Part shown: positions 35,026 through 43,622 of the stretch, in pieces
Position numbering within the stretch: position 1 is the first letter of the stretch
How the letters are laid out: each line of letters begins with the position of its first letter
Assembly (NCBI RefSeq): GCF_001426085.1
Contig: NZ_LMRR01000015.1
Location: 1 to 59,531 of the forward strand
DNA length: 59,531 bases
Reading direction: 5' to 3'
Source: Rhodococcus sp. Leaf278
GTDB taxonomy: Bacteria > Actinomycetota > Actinomycetes > Mycobacteriales > Mycobacteriaceae
Program-made: the position numbers and the translations under genes
The notes under the pieces: generated by a model
The model's database searches: none
What the model saw: the letters and a program-made list of their open reading frames with translations, nothing else
Told to the model about the DNA's origin: nothing

Positions 35026-35240
35026 CCGGTTTTTCCGTCTCGGTATCAGCCTGGTAGTGAGCCGCCGCTCCATGCCGTGGCGACATTGCCGGGAACTGAC
35101 CCGACGCTGTCCAACGTCGGTCGGCTGCTTCATCCATGAGGCGAGTCTTTGGAGCGCAACGTCATTCAATCGAACGACTCTGTGGCCACACGAAAATATC
35201 CTCGTTTGAGCGTGTCGGACTTGTCTGGTACTCCTTACCG

Positions 35241-35999
35241 ATGACACCTGCTGGCTGGTATCCGGATCCCGCGAACCCACAACTGATCCGCTACTGGGAT
35301 GGGACTCAATGGACTCCCGAAACCAAGTCGCGTCCGTTACCCCAGCACCAACCTGACTACGTTCTCAATCCGCCCCAATCCACGCCGCAAGAGTCCCCAT
35401 CGAAGAAGACGAACAGGACGATCTGGAAGGTATGCGGCGTCGTTCTAGCTGTGTTCATCGTCGGTAATGTCGTGTCGGCTGCGATGGACGATTCTCCGCG
35501 AAGTTCTGCGTCGCAGAGCCGCGTGCCTGACGAGGTTCGGACGACGTTCTCTACCGAGGCAGCGGCCTTGCCGAAGCCACCTGACGCGGCAGATCCAAGG
35601 GAAACAATCAACTACCCCGATGGCCTCGCCGTCACAGTCACAGCCCTAACCGGAGGTCAATCGACCAACTCGTTCGATGGTGACGGGCCATTCACGATCA
35701 TCTCGATCGAGCTACGGAACACTGGCACCGATACGTTCGACGCGGCCGACTGGTGGACGCCCTACCTCAACTACGGACCTGGCGGCTCATCCGCGGAGGA
35801 TGCGTGGCTTTCGGGGACCGTAAATGGCATCAAGTCAGACGGTGTGAAGGGGTCGGGCCTGATTCCGCCTGGGGGAGTGGTGACGGTGAACTCAGCGTAC
35901 GAGGTTTCGGTCGCTCAGTTGTCGCCGGCCACGATCACCCCGCAGTGGCCGGGTCGTCGCCTCTGGACGGGCGATTTCGCGGCCGCGTTTGGCGGGTAG
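35241..35999 (+). CDS. DUF2510 membrane protein with extracytoplasmic domain
   Basis: A 252-residue protein. Residues 3-25 are a DUF2510 motif (PAGWYPDPANPQLIRYWDGT, then QWTPE), common at the cytoplasmic end of actinobacterial membrane proteins. One TM helix follows near residue 65 (WKVCGVVLAVFIVGNVV). The outer domain (residues about 110-252) is beta-rich, with GPFTIISIELRNTGTDTFDAADWW, like DUF4352/telokin-type immunoglobulin-like domains. The ATG 35241 starts the DUF2510 motif. Orientation and place in the island suggest a lysogen-expressed envelope protein. No function known. Confidence 0.75.
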   Translation: MTPAGWYPDPANPQLIRYWDGTQWTPETKSRPLPQHQPDYVLNPPQSTPQESPSKKTNRTIWKVCGVVLAVFIVGNVVSAAMDDSPRSSASQSRVPDEVRTTFSTEAAALPKPPDAADPRETINYPDGLAVTVTALTGGQSTNSFDGDGPFTIISIELRNTGTDTFDAADWWTPYLNYGPGGSSAEDAWLSGTVNGIKSDGVKGSGLIPPGGVVTVNSAYEVSVAQLSPATITPQWPGRRLWTGDFAAAFGG

Positions 36000-36147
36000 C
36001 GCGCCGGCGCTACATATACCGGTTCAGCTCGAACACTCACTGCGGCTTGGCAGTACGGCCCTCGTGAGCTGCGGCGTTGCAAGGAAGGTGAACTGTCTCG
36101 CTAGTTGCGCGCTTCAAGTGTCGCCACGAACGAAGGATGGAGATTCA

Positions 36148-37098
36148 ATGGAGATGCCAGAGATCGGTAGCGAGTACGTCTACAAGGCAAGCGCCGACGC
36201 GCCCATTGAACGGGTGAGGGTCGTTTCGATCGAGCTTCAGATGACCTCGTTCCGGGCTGTAATCGAGAGAATCGGTCGAAAGACTTCTGTTGTGACAGAG
36301 GCTGTTCCAGGCAAACGACTCAAGGTGCCATGGACAGAGAAGTCAGACTTCGAGGCTGCGGAGCGCGTGTGGGATCGGTTCCGCCAGGTCGACCTCACAG
36401 AGTGCGAGGAGGGTTTGGTACACACCTTCTTCGACACGTTCATTCCGTCGCATATCGCTGGGCTCGTTATTGGTGCTGGGCATCCCTTCGGTTCGCAACT
36501 CCATCCGGTCGCGCAGGTCCACGATGTCAACGCGTTAAGCGACGTAGTTGGTGTGCCGGGTTCAGAGTTTTTGCAACAGGCCGATTGGGCCGAGGTCTAC
36601 GGCAAGTTGATGTTGTCACCTCTCGGAGCGATGCAACTCTGCAAGGCTGCTTGCTCGCACAATCCGGTGCCCGTGCTCGACTACGTCCTCGCTAACGAAC
36701 GCAAGGCCCAGCATGAATCGTTACACGGCGAGCCTGAGTTTGTCTCCGGCCGCGGCAGAGGCGCGCGTTCGGCCGACGAGGCCTACGACCTCTATTTGAG
36801 GTATGACAAGCCAAGGTACGAGCTGCTGCGGCAGTGGTGTGGGCACAGAGCGGCCAGTGTCCAAGAGCGTCTTATTGCAGCTGAGGCGGAGGTACGCCGG
36901 CTCGATTTACTTCTGGTAGAAGCGACCGAGCAGCTCAAGGCTGCAGATCCTTCCAATGACCGTGTGAGCGAGATCGTACGTGCACACCGCTCGGACGTGA
37001 TCGGGCCGGACAGTGTCCGTCCAGTTGTGGAGAGGCCGCTTGGCTCGATGGATATTGCTCAGCCCCCGCAACGCCGTTTTCAACGGGTGTGGCACTGA
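36148..37098 (+). CDS. Hypothetical island protein with C-terminal coiled coil
   Basis: A 316-residue soluble protein. The N-terminal 60 residues are beta-rich (GSEYVYKASADAPIERVRVV, ELQMTSFRAVIER), the middle has HTFFDTFIPSHIAGLVIGAGHPFG, and the end (residues about 240-300) is a charged coiled coil (VQERLIAAEAEVRRLDLLL). A good ribosome site, AAGGATGGAG, precedes the ATG at 36148. It is the last gene before attR. I do not recognise a family. Genes in this place in actinophage islands are often integrase-distal lysogenic cargo. Confidence 0.6.
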   Translation: MEMPEIGSEYVYKASADAPIERVRVVSIELQMTSFRAVIERIGRKTSVVTEAVPGKRLKVPWTEKSDFEAAERVWDRFRQVDLTECEEGLVHTFFDTFIPSHIAGLVIGAGHPFGSQLHPVAQVHDVNALSDVVGVPGSEFLQQADWAEVYGKLMLSPLGAMQLCKAACSHNPVPVLDYVLANERKAQHESLHGEPEFVSGRGRGARSADEAYDLYLRYDKPRYELLRQWCGHRAASVQERLIAAEAEVRRLDLLLVEATEQLKAADPSNDRVSEIVRAHRSDVIGPDSVRPVVERPLGSMDIAQPPQRRFQRVWH

Positions 37099-37138
37099 GA
37101 AGGGGTTTGCTTCGATGGCATTCGACCCGCGACACGTT

Positions 37139-37154
37139 TACGACACGGAAACGA
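37139..37154 (+). other. Candidate integrase arm-binding site, right
   Basis: TACGACACGGAAACGA, identical to 29803-29818 and in the same orientation. It lies 116 bases inside attR. The pair suggests P and P' arm-type sites of the lost integrase. Confidence 0.5.
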
Positions 37155-37270
37155 CGGATAAGGATGAATACAGATTGCAACTCGTGAACCCTGAGATGTT
37201 GCGTCCGCGCATCTCATCGGTTGTTTCCATCAAATGGTGGACAACAACGGCAAGCGCTGCCCGCTAACAG

Positions 37271-37304
37271 GAGGTTAGGGGTTCGAATCCCTTCGGGCGC
37301 ACAA
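37271..37304 (+). other. attR core (34-bp direct repeat)
   Basis: Identical to the 3' end of tRNA-Arg at 29704-29737. Only the tRNA 3' third is present, so this is the phage-borne or displaced copy; the original chromosomal sequence continues to its right. Confidence 0.9.
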
Positions 37305-37311
37305 AAGAATG

Positions 37312-37349
37312 AAGCCCCGAACTGCAGCGATGCGGTTCCGGGGCTTTTT
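37312..37349 (+). terminator. Original tRNA-Arg terminator beyond attR
   Basis: AAGCCCC-GAAC (37312-37322) pairs with GTTC-C-GGGGCTT (37335-37346), then T's. It probably terminated tRNA-Arg before the island inserted and was displaced by 7.5 kb. Confidence 0.85.
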
Positions 37350-37694
37350 CGTTACCCGTTCGAAGTGCGGCAGGCTCAACACTTACTCAGCACATTGGCC
37401 GGATTTCGGGGCGAAGCGTTGAGTCATGCGTCCCGAACAGGGGCGAGACAGTGCGTGCCGACATGCCCAGTACCCACCACCGCAACGGTCATCTGCGCCA
37501 ACCACTTTGGCCGAGTTCCCGGCTGAGAACCAGATCCCACTCAGGCGCAGTGCCGAACGGACGAACAACGTGGTAAGTCGGACAATTTTCGAATGAGGCG
37601 GCCACTTCGCTGCGATCGGACGTTGTCCTCTGGGTCCGACCACACGGGTTTCAGGGGGCGGAATACCAGGCGTCGCCGCGGTGCTGATTGCGGC
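37350..37694. other. Region without recognisable gene
   Basis: 345 bases between attR and the AraC gene. I see no credible gene on either strand; the open frames present lack family features. It likely holds the AraC promoter. Confidence 0.5.
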
Positions 37695-38573
37695 ATGACA
37701 GTCGTCAACGACACCCCTCGGCGGCAGGCGGTCAATCGCGCGCTCTCGGCGTTGGAGTGGACCCTGGTCGAGTCGGATCGCGTCGAGCTCGATGCAGGAA
37801 ACGCGATCGAGCGGTCGGACGGTCCCGCCGGATTCATCTTCGTCACGACTGGGGTGGCGACGCTCTGGGTCGGCGATCGCGACGGGATCGAGGTAGCCGC
37901 GGGGGATCTGGTGTTCTTCCCGCGAGTTCACCGCTACCGGATCCGTGCGCAGGCGCGGTCATCAGCGGTACGAGTGAGCATGGTGCCGGCGGTGAGCGGA
38001 CGCACCACGGTGGACACGCTGCCCGCGGCCATGGTCGTGCACCGGTTCTCCCATCACGAGCCGCAGGTGATCGCCCTGATCGAGGGCATGCGTGCTGGTT
38101 GGGCGTCGAGTGATTCGGCGAGACTGGGGGATTCGGTCATTTGCAGTCGGATCGGCACGATGGTCGCCTCGGTGGCCGTCCGGCGGTGGTTCGAGCTCGG
38201 CTGCGCGGAAGCCGGCTGGCTCCGGCAGGTCCAGGACCCCCATATAAGCAGGGCGGTCGACGAACTCCATCGTGACCTGGGTCGGGCCTGGACGGTAGAC
38301 GACCTTGCTCGCGTGGCTGCGATGTCACGGTCGGCTTTCGCGGTGCGGTTCCGTGACCTACTCGGACGGCCCCCTGTCGCCTATCTGGCCGCAGCACGCA
38401 TCGAGTTGGCCAAGCAGATGCTGGCGCACGATCATGTCACCGTCACCGAGATTTCGCGCCGGCTGGGTTACGGCTCCGACGCAGGATTCAGCCGCGCATT
38501 CCAGCGCCACGAGGGAGCTTCGCCTGCGCGGTGGCGGGCGGCACGCCGACAATCACGCGACCACCTCGTCTGA
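37695..38573 (+). CDS. AraC family transcriptional regulator
   Basis: A 292-residue regulator. Residues about 1-150 are a cupin-like sensing domain (GFIFVTTGVATLWVGDRDG, VAAGDLVFFPRVHRYRI). The C-terminal 100 residues carry two helix-turn-helix units: VDDLARVAAMSRSAFAVRFRDLLG and VTEISRRLGYGSDAGFSRAFQRHEG, the canonical AraC pattern. The long segment before the M at 37695 was left out. It is convergent with, and overlaps by 21 bases, the MFS transporter gene, so antisense effects are possible. An AraC-MFS pair of this kind often controls efflux of a toxic compound. Confidence 0.9.
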   Translation: MTVVNDTPRRQAVNRALSALEWTLVESDRVELDAGNAIERSDGPAGFIFVTTGVATLWVGDRDGIEVAAGDLVFFPRVHRYRIRAQARSSAVRVSMVPAVSGRTTVDTLPAAMVVHRFSHHEPQVIALIEGMRAGWASSDSARLGDSVICSRIGTMVASVAVRRWFELGCAEAGWLRQVQDPHISRAVDELHRDLGRAWTVDDLARVAAMSRSAFAVRFRDLLGRPPVAYLAAARIELAKQMLAHDHVTVTEISRRLGYGSDAGFSRAFQRHEGASPARWRAARRQSRDHLV

Positions 38574-39758
38574 CAGCTTTGTAGCCGACAGGCGGGCTGT
38601 GCTGAAGATGATCGCGCCGGCCAAGGCAGTAGTCGCGGCTATGAGGACCGCTACCCGGATGCCCGCACTGTCCACGAGCAGGCCGCCGGCACCGGCACCC
38701 ATGGTGATTGCGAGCTGGAACCCGGCAACGACCAGCCCGCCGCCAGCCTCCAGGCGGTCTCCCGCGCCCCGGGCCATCCAGGTGGACACGACCGTCAGCC
38801 ATGCACCGAAGGCGAATCCCCAGGCGGCGACCGCTACGGCGACAACCGCGACCTGACCAGGAAAGATTCCCAGGCCCGCGATGCCGCCGGACATCAAAAG
38901 AGGCACCGCCAGTCGCAGGACAGCGAGGTGACGGTCGATCAGCACTCCCACGACGAGATTGCCGACGAAGCCTCCTATCCCGAACACGATCAGCAGAACG
39001 GCCGCGCCGGTCGAGCCGAGCGACGGTGACAGATCCAGTGCGGAGCGAATGTAGGTGAAGGCGGCGAAGTGACCCAGCACCACCAGGACGTGTCCGACCA
39101 GTCCCCAGGCGACACCGGGAATGGCGAGGGCCAGGCCGAGGCCACGGAGACCGGCCGCCGCACCGGGTGTGACGGGAGGGAGGACGAGTCGCACCGCGAC
39201 CGCCACGATGGCGGTGAGCGCCGCGGCACCCAGAAAGACGCTGCGCCAGTCCAGGACCGACCCGAGATAGAGGCCCAAGGGCACTCCCGCGACGGTTGCG
39301 AGGGTGGTACCGGTGTTGACGGCCATGACGGCGCGACCCAGGTGCTCCGGTGCGCTCAGACGGGCGGCGACAGCCAGCGACATCGCCCAGAATCCGCCTA
39401 TCGCGGCCCCGAGGAGTAGGCGTGCCAGGAGAAGGGTCAGCAGGTTGGGTGCCAGGGCGACGGCAACGTTCGAGACCGTGGCACCGACCACCAGCCAGAC
39501 CAGGAGAGAGCGCCGGTCGAGACGCGGGAAGATGACGGCGACCGTCGGTGCGGTGAGCAGCCCGACGAACGCGGTCACGGTTACGGCTTGCCCCGCCTGA
39601 CCTTCGGTGACGCCAAGGGATGCGGCCATGGACGGCAGCAGGCTCGGGGGGAGGAACTCGGCGGTCACCAGCACGAAGCTCGTCGCCATCATCGCTATCA
39701 CTGCCCACCAGGCAGTGCGGGTTCGCAGTGGTGGGGCCGCGTCGGCCTGTGTCGTCAT
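38553..39758 (-). CDS. MFS transporter (efflux type)
   Basis: A 401-residue permease with twelve membrane helices. The first helix has SFVLVTAEFLPPSLLPSMAASLGV, the DHA1 (AraJ/YdhP/Cmr-type) signature, with GQAVTVTAFVGLLTAP following. Motif A-like FPRLDRRSLL lies between helices 2 and 3. Such proteins export drugs, arabinose or other small molecules with protons. The start at 39758 (MTTQAD) follows a poorly conserved open extension. It overlaps the convergent AraC gene. Substrate is unknown. Confidence 0.88.
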   Translation of the reverse strand: MTTQADAAPPLRTRTAWWAVIAMMATSFVLVTAEFLPPSLLPSMAASLGVTEGQAGQAVTVTAFVGLLTAPTVAVIFPRLDRRSLLVWLVVGATVSNVAVALAPNLLTLLLARLLLGAAIGGFWAMSLAVAARLSAPEHLGRAVMAVNTGTTLATVAGVPLGLYLGSVLDWRSVFLGAAALTAIVAVAVRLVLPPVTPGAAAGLRGLGLALAIPGVAWGLVGHVLVVLGHFAAFTYIRSALDLSPSLGSTGAAVLLIVFGIGGFVGNLVVGVLIDRHLAVLRLAVPLLMSGGIAGLGIFPGQVAVVAVAVAAWGFAFGAWLTVVSTWMARGAGDRLEAGGGLVVAGFQLAITMGAGAGGLLVDSAGIRVAVLIAATTALAGAIIFSTARLSATKLSDEVVA

Positions 39759-39944
39759 GTGACCAGCTTGACGGCCCGATGCAGTCGGCGCATGACCGTG
39801 CGTCCACCGCACCTGATCGTCCGTCTACATCGAGACCGAAGCCGATGCCCTGCCTGAGGCCGGAGGCAATCCGTGCTGCGATCAGCCAGCCGTACGCGCG
39901 GTCCCGGACGGTGAGGGTCGTCGTCGGCAGTGGACACTGGCAGG

Positions 39945-40547
39945 GTGGCAAATCCAGGTGACCCGAAGTCGGTGTGGTCCACAGTGGCGGTGATCGTCGG
40001 CACCGTGGCAGCCGGCGTCGTAGTCGCCGGTCTACTCCACGATCCCCAACCCGCCGCCGTGTCGATACCCGGCTGTGAGGAGGTCGTCCAGCCCGAGGAC
40101 ATGCAGAGAATCAATTACGCAATTGTCGGACCTGATTCTGTCCCCGTGGGGTTCGACGCAGCGGCCAAATCCGCCGCCTTGATTCAGGCACTGCCCGCTG
40201 GAACCACGGTCGTGCCCGATGCGATGTTCCCACCGCTGACCTTCGACACCTTCGACACCGGCGCCACTGCGTACGGGCGAATCGCGCTGGGCGGGGCCGT
40301 GGGCGACCTGGACGTGATGCTGTCGACATCGGACCAGCCCGCAGGGCCGTGTTTCGCGGGGTCCGTCGATGAGCGTCGCACACTGAATGACGGCACCGTC
40401 GTCGATGTCAGGTCATCCGAAAAAGGAAGTCGCGTAGAGGTATACGCGACCGACGGCAGCCATGTCGATGTATCCGCCGACCCCGTGTTGACGGTCCAGC
40501 AAGTGACCGACATTGCGATGACTCCTGGGCTCCGCGAGAACAACTGA
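39945..40547 (+). CDS. Hypothetical membrane-anchored exported protein
   Basis: A 200-residue protein with one N-terminal membrane segment (residues about 10-31, VWSTVAVIVGTVAAGVVVAGLL), then an outer domain. That domain has a Cys in VSIPGCEEVVQ and another in AGPCFAGSVDE, which may pair, and acidic/Thr-rich beta-like segments. It resembles small anchored envelope proteins of Nocardiaceae without assigned function. The GTG at 39945 is favoured over an in-frame GTG at 39930; both lack a strong ribosome site. Divergent from the MFS gene. Confidence 0.6.
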   Translation: MANPGDPKSVWSTVAVIVGTVAAGVVVAGLLHDPQPAAVSIPGCEEVVQPEDMQRINYAIVGPDSVPVGFDAAAKSAALIQALPAGTTVVPDAMFPPLTFDTFDTGATAYGRIALGGAVGDLDVMLSTSDQPAGPCFAGSVDERRTLNDGTVVDVRSSEKGSRVEVYATDGSHVDVSADPVLTVQQVTDIAMTPGLRENN

Positions 40548-40576
40548 ATCAACCGCCGGCCGCGAATGTCCTGAGA

Positions 40577-40855
40577 TCACATGGACGATGCCGCGAATGT
40601 CAGAAACACGATGAACAGTCCGATACCACCGAGCGCCGCACCGATCACCGCCTCCCGGCCGTTGGACGCGTCGCCCTCGACCGCGCGGCCGAGACCGATC
40701 CAGCCACTGATCACCGCGACCAGTCCGGCCGGGATGGTGACGAAGTCTCCGACGAAGGGCACGAATGCGCAGACCACCGCCACGATGCCCGCCACCAACG
40801 CCAGGCTTCCGGCACCGTCGCGGAACATCGACTGAGATGGGGACTTACGTTTCAC
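40577..40855 (-). CDS. Small membrane protein
   Basis: A 92-residue protein with two to three membrane segments: SLALVAGIVAVVCAFVPFVG, FVTIPAGLVAVISGWIGLG and AALGGIGLFIVFLTFA. It resembles small DUF4190-like two-TM proteins. GTG at 40855 is chosen because GGAG lies five bases before it; a downstream ATG at 40828 would cut the charged N-terminus (KRKSPSQ). No partner is evident and the function is unknown. Confidence 0.65.
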   Translation of the reverse strand: MKRKSPSQSMFRDGAGSLALVAGIVAVVCAFVPFVGDFVTIPAGLVAVISGWIGLGRAVEGDASNGREAVIGAALGGIGLFIVFLTFAASSM

Positions 40856-40887
40856 CGAGTCTCCAATCGAGTGCAGCGTGAACGCGC

Positions 40888-40904
40888 CACTCGAGCCTCG
40901 AGTG
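40888..40904. repeat. Perfect short palindrome
   Basis: CACTCGAG-C-CTCGAGTG, 17 bp, upstream of the small membrane protein gene. It may be an operator or half of a palindromic element; a related TCGAGTGCAG lies at 40868-40877. Confidence 0.4.
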
Positions 40905-40966
40905 CAGGTCGAAGATGACGCCGCCTCCATAGTAGATACTCAACGGATTTTAGCGTCGGCAACGTG

Positions 40967-41473
40967 TCACATGCTGTTTCGGGCCCTACGAGCGAATACC
41001 GGGTCGGCCTGGGAACGGCGGGAGGTGATCCAAGACGGGTCCAGCACGTTTTCGACAGTGGTGCACAGGGACTCGTCGAACACGACTACTCGATCCGCTA
41101 TCCGCCACTCGTTGTCCCGTCTTTCGAAGCGGTCCACGTATCGGCATTTCACGGTCGTCAAGACGTGCGTCGACGATGCGATCTCGGGTTCTTGCCGCAA
41201 GAAGCACAGGCAATAGGACTCGACCTCGGCCACCTGTTCGGAAGGTTCCAGATCGATGATGACGTTGGTTATGAAGTGCATCGAGCTGTCGATGGTTCGA
41301 TGACGAAGCTCGATGTCCTCGATCAAACCGTCGATCGTGCCGACATAGCCCCCGTGGTTGTCGACGGCGTCAGGGAAATAGCATCTTCTCAGGCTCTCGA
41401 AGTCCTTGCGGTCCACCGCCCGGGCGTATCGATACAGCACCTCGGTGATCGCCGCTCGGTCTTCACCCGACAT
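40967..41473 (-). CDS. SnoaL-like/NTF2-fold protein, end of catabolic operon
   Basis: A 168-residue protein of the SnoaL-like (NTF2 fold) group: DRAAITEVLYRYARAVDRKDF at the start (residues 4-24), then RRCYFPDAVDNHGGY, and HFITNVIIDLEPSEQ. This is the family of ring-hydroxylating dioxygenase small-subunit-like and hydratase/isomerase folds. Catalysis is uncertain; many act as isomerases or lyases on cyclic compounds. Its ATG overlaps the stop of the SDR gene (TGATG at 41471-41475), so it is the last gene of the SDR-FAD-MFS-SDR-SnoaL operon and probably acts on the same compound. Confidence 0.8.
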   Translation of the reverse strand: MSGEDRAAITEVLYRYARAVDRKDFESLRRCYFPDAVDNHGGYVGTIDGLIEDIELRHRTIDSSMHFITNVIIDLEPSEQVAEVESYCLCFLRQEPEIASSTHVLTTVKCRYVDRFERRDNEWRIADRVVVFDESLCTTVENVLDPSWITSRRSQADPVFARRARNSM

Positions 41474-42255
41474 CAGCAACCAGCTTTCAACTCGTTGGTG
41501 ATGCGGTGGTAGATCCCGCCGGAGGTCAGGCCACCGTCGACGACGATCTCTGTGCCGGTGATGTACCGCGATGAATCCGACAGTAGGAACGCGACCGATT
41601 CTGCGATTTCCTCGGCGTCGGCGACACGTCCCGCGGGTACCGACTGTAGGCTTTTTTCCACGAAAGCCGTTGAGCCGGAATGCAGTAACGGTGTGTCGAC
41701 CAGGCCGGGGTGGATCGAATTGACTCGAACTCCGTACTCGGCAAATTCGAGTGCTCCTACCTTCGACAGTCCACGCACTCCCCATTTACTGGCGCCGTAT
41801 CCTGCCGCGAAGTAGCCGAGCATTCCGGCGATGGACGACACGTTGACGATCGAACCACCACCACCCCGTTTGAGAAGTGGCGCACAAGCTTTCATTCCAA
41901 AGAACACTGAGCTCAGATTGATGTTCATGACGCGGTGCCAGTCCGCGACGGTCGTGTCCTCGATGCCCGCTCGGTGACTGACACCGGCGTTGTTGACCAG
42001 TCCGTCGAGGTCACCATCCGATGACTCGATGGATCTCGCCAGTGCCGTCCACGAGTCCGGTGCGGTGACATCGAGCTGGTAGAACTCTGCTCGACCGCCC
42101 GAATCGAGGATGTTCTTCACCACCGCTTCGCCTGTGGCCTCCGAGATATCGGTGACCCACACCTTGGCTCCCTGGGCCGCCAGCATTTCCGATTCGACTC
42201 GGCCCATGCCGCTGCCTGCGCCGGTGACCACGATCGTCTTGTTCTCGAAGTTCAT
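41473..42255 (-). CDS. SDR family oxidoreductase
   Basis: A 260-residue classical SDR. TIVVTGAGSGMGRVESEM is the NAD(P)-binding loop, LVNNAGVS the NNAG motif, IVNVSSIAG gives the catalytic Ser, YGASKWGV the Tyr-x-x-x-Lys pair, and VRVNSIHPGLVDTPLL the closing loop. Such enzymes oxidise ring hydroxyls or reduce ketones. It sits 11 bases after the MFS transporter gene and one base overlaps the SnoaL gene. Another SDR heads the same operon, so two alcohol or ketone steps are likely. Confidence 0.9.
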   Translation of the reverse strand: MNFENKTIVVTGAGSGMGRVESEMLAAQGAKVWVTDISEATGEAVVKNILDSGGRAEFYQLDVTAPDSWTALARSIESSDGDLDGLVNNAGVSHRAGIEDTTVADWHRVMNINLSSVFFGMKACAPLLKRGGGGSIVNVSSIAGMLGYFAAGYGASKWGVRGLSKVGALEFAEYGVRVNSIHPGLVDTPLLHSGSTAFVEKSLQSVPAGRVADAEEIAESVAFLLSDSSRYITGTEIVVDGGLTSGGIYHRITNELKAGC

Positions 42256-42266
42256 GCGAGGGCCTC

Positions 42267-43598
42267 TCACTCTGTCTTCAGTTCGGTCCCCTTCGTCTCG
42301 GTCACGAAGAAGACCGTGGCGAAGGTGATGACGGCGCAGAAGACGAAGTAGCCAGCGGGTGCGAGCGGATTTCCGGTGAGGGAGATCAGGTACGTGGCAA
42401 TGAAAGGTGCTGTGCCGCCGAGCAACATGTTCGTGGTGTTGTTGCCCAGAGCCAGCCCTGTGTACCGCACCGAGGTCTTGAGCATTTCCACGTAGGTCAC
42501 GTACGAGGCACCGTTGACGACGGACACCGCGATGAACAACACCGACTGCCCGACGACGGCCTGCCACAGCGTGCCGCCGGCCATCATCATGAACATCGGG
42601 ACACCGAGAACGATGGCAGCGAAGCTGCCCGCGAACAGGACGGGCTTCCGGCCGTACCTGTCGGCCATGTAGCCCGAAACAGGCAGGGTGATCACTCCCA
42701 GAACCAACGCGAGCGAGGTCGACAGAAATGCAGCTTGCGAGGTTTGGCCGCCCTCGGTCTTGAGATACGTGGCCGCATAAACCGACGCGATGTAGTACCC
42801 GCCCGTAATCAGTGCGCCGAGCATGATGATCTTGACGACGCTTCCACCCGAGGTGCTGAGTAGTTCGGAGATGGGGAGCTTCTTCGTTTCACCCTTGTCC
42901 TCGAGTTCCTTGAATTCGGGGGTGTCATCGAGTCGGCTTCGGATCCAGATGCCGACGCCGCCGATTACGAGGCTGAGCAGGAACGGGATTCGCCATGCCC
43001 AGGAGAGAATCTGCTCGTCGGTGAACACGGAGTTCAGCGCCAGTGCGCACAGCGAGGCAAGCAACGATCCGATGTAGGTTCCGGTGTTGACCATCGACGT
43101 CTGGGTCGCACGCCACCGCGTCGGTGCGGACTCGGAGACAAACGCGTTCGCGCCTCCGAGCTCACCACCCGCAGCGAATCCCTGTAGGCATCTGCACAGC
43201 ACGAGAACCGAGGTGGCCCACACTCCCAGAGTGACGTATGTCGGGAGTAATCCGATTCCGGCGGTGGCAACCACCATCAGCAGGATGGTCCAAGACAGGG
43301 CATTCTTGCGGCCGTACTTGTCGCCTATGTGTCCGAAGAAGATTCCGCCCGGAACGCGAAGGAAAAAGGCAACGGCGAACGCCGCGAATGTGCCGAGAAG
43401 GGCTGCCGTCGGATCGTCGGAGACGAAGAAGAGTGCGGCGATGGTGGTGGCCATGTAGCCGTAGATGCCGAAGTCGTAGTACTCGACGACGGTTCCGACG
43501 ACAGCAGCCCGGATTACTGTCAGAGGAGATTGTTTCGGGTTGGTGCTGGGGGCTCGTGCATCCGACTCGGGCTGCACGGCGCGATCGTTGGTAGTCAT
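42267..43598 (-). CDS. MFS transporter, metabolite:H+ symporter (MHS) family
   Basis: A 443-residue permease with twelve helices. AAVVGTVVEYYDFGIYGYMA is the MHS signature at the first helix, FFGHIGDKYGRKNAL the motif A, and VSGYMADRYGRKPVLF its repeat in the second half. Members such as ProP, KgtP and ShiA take up organic acids or zwitterions with protons. It lies between the flavin dehydrogenase and the second SDR, so it likely imports the compound catabolised by the operon. The substrate is not determined. Confidence 0.9.
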   Translation of the reverse strand: MTTNDRAVQPESDARAPSTNPKQSPLTVIRAAVVGTVVEYYDFGIYGYMATTIAALFFVSDDPTAALLGTFAAFAVAFFLRVPGGIFFGHIGDKYGRKNALSWTILLMVVATAGIGLLPTYVTLGVWATSVLVLCRCLQGFAAGGELGGANAFVSESAPTRWRATQTSMVNTGTYIGSLLASLCALALNSVFTDEQILSWAWRIPFLLSLVIGGVGIWIRSRLDDTPEFKELEDKGETKKLPISELLSTSGGSVVKIIMLGALITGGYYIASVYAATYLKTEGGQTSQAAFLSTSLALVLGVITLPVSGYMADRYGRKPVLFAGSFAAIVLGVPMFMMMAGGTLWQAVVGQSVLFIAVSVVNGASYVTYVEMLKTSVRYTGLALGNNTTNMLLGGTAPFIATYLISLTGNPLAPAGYFVFCAVITFATVFFVTETKGTELKTE

Positions 43599-43622
43599 CG
43601 GTGTCCTCGAGGTCGGGGGTGG

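Noticed and set aside
37013..37267. 84-codon frame around attR
   Set aside because: It runs through the arm-site repeat and overlaps the end of the preceding gene, with no family features; likely chance.
37383..37931. 182-codon minus-strand frame over the AraC gene start
   Set aside because: No recognisable domain, overlaps a clear AraC regulator on the other strand, and composition fits a shadow frame.
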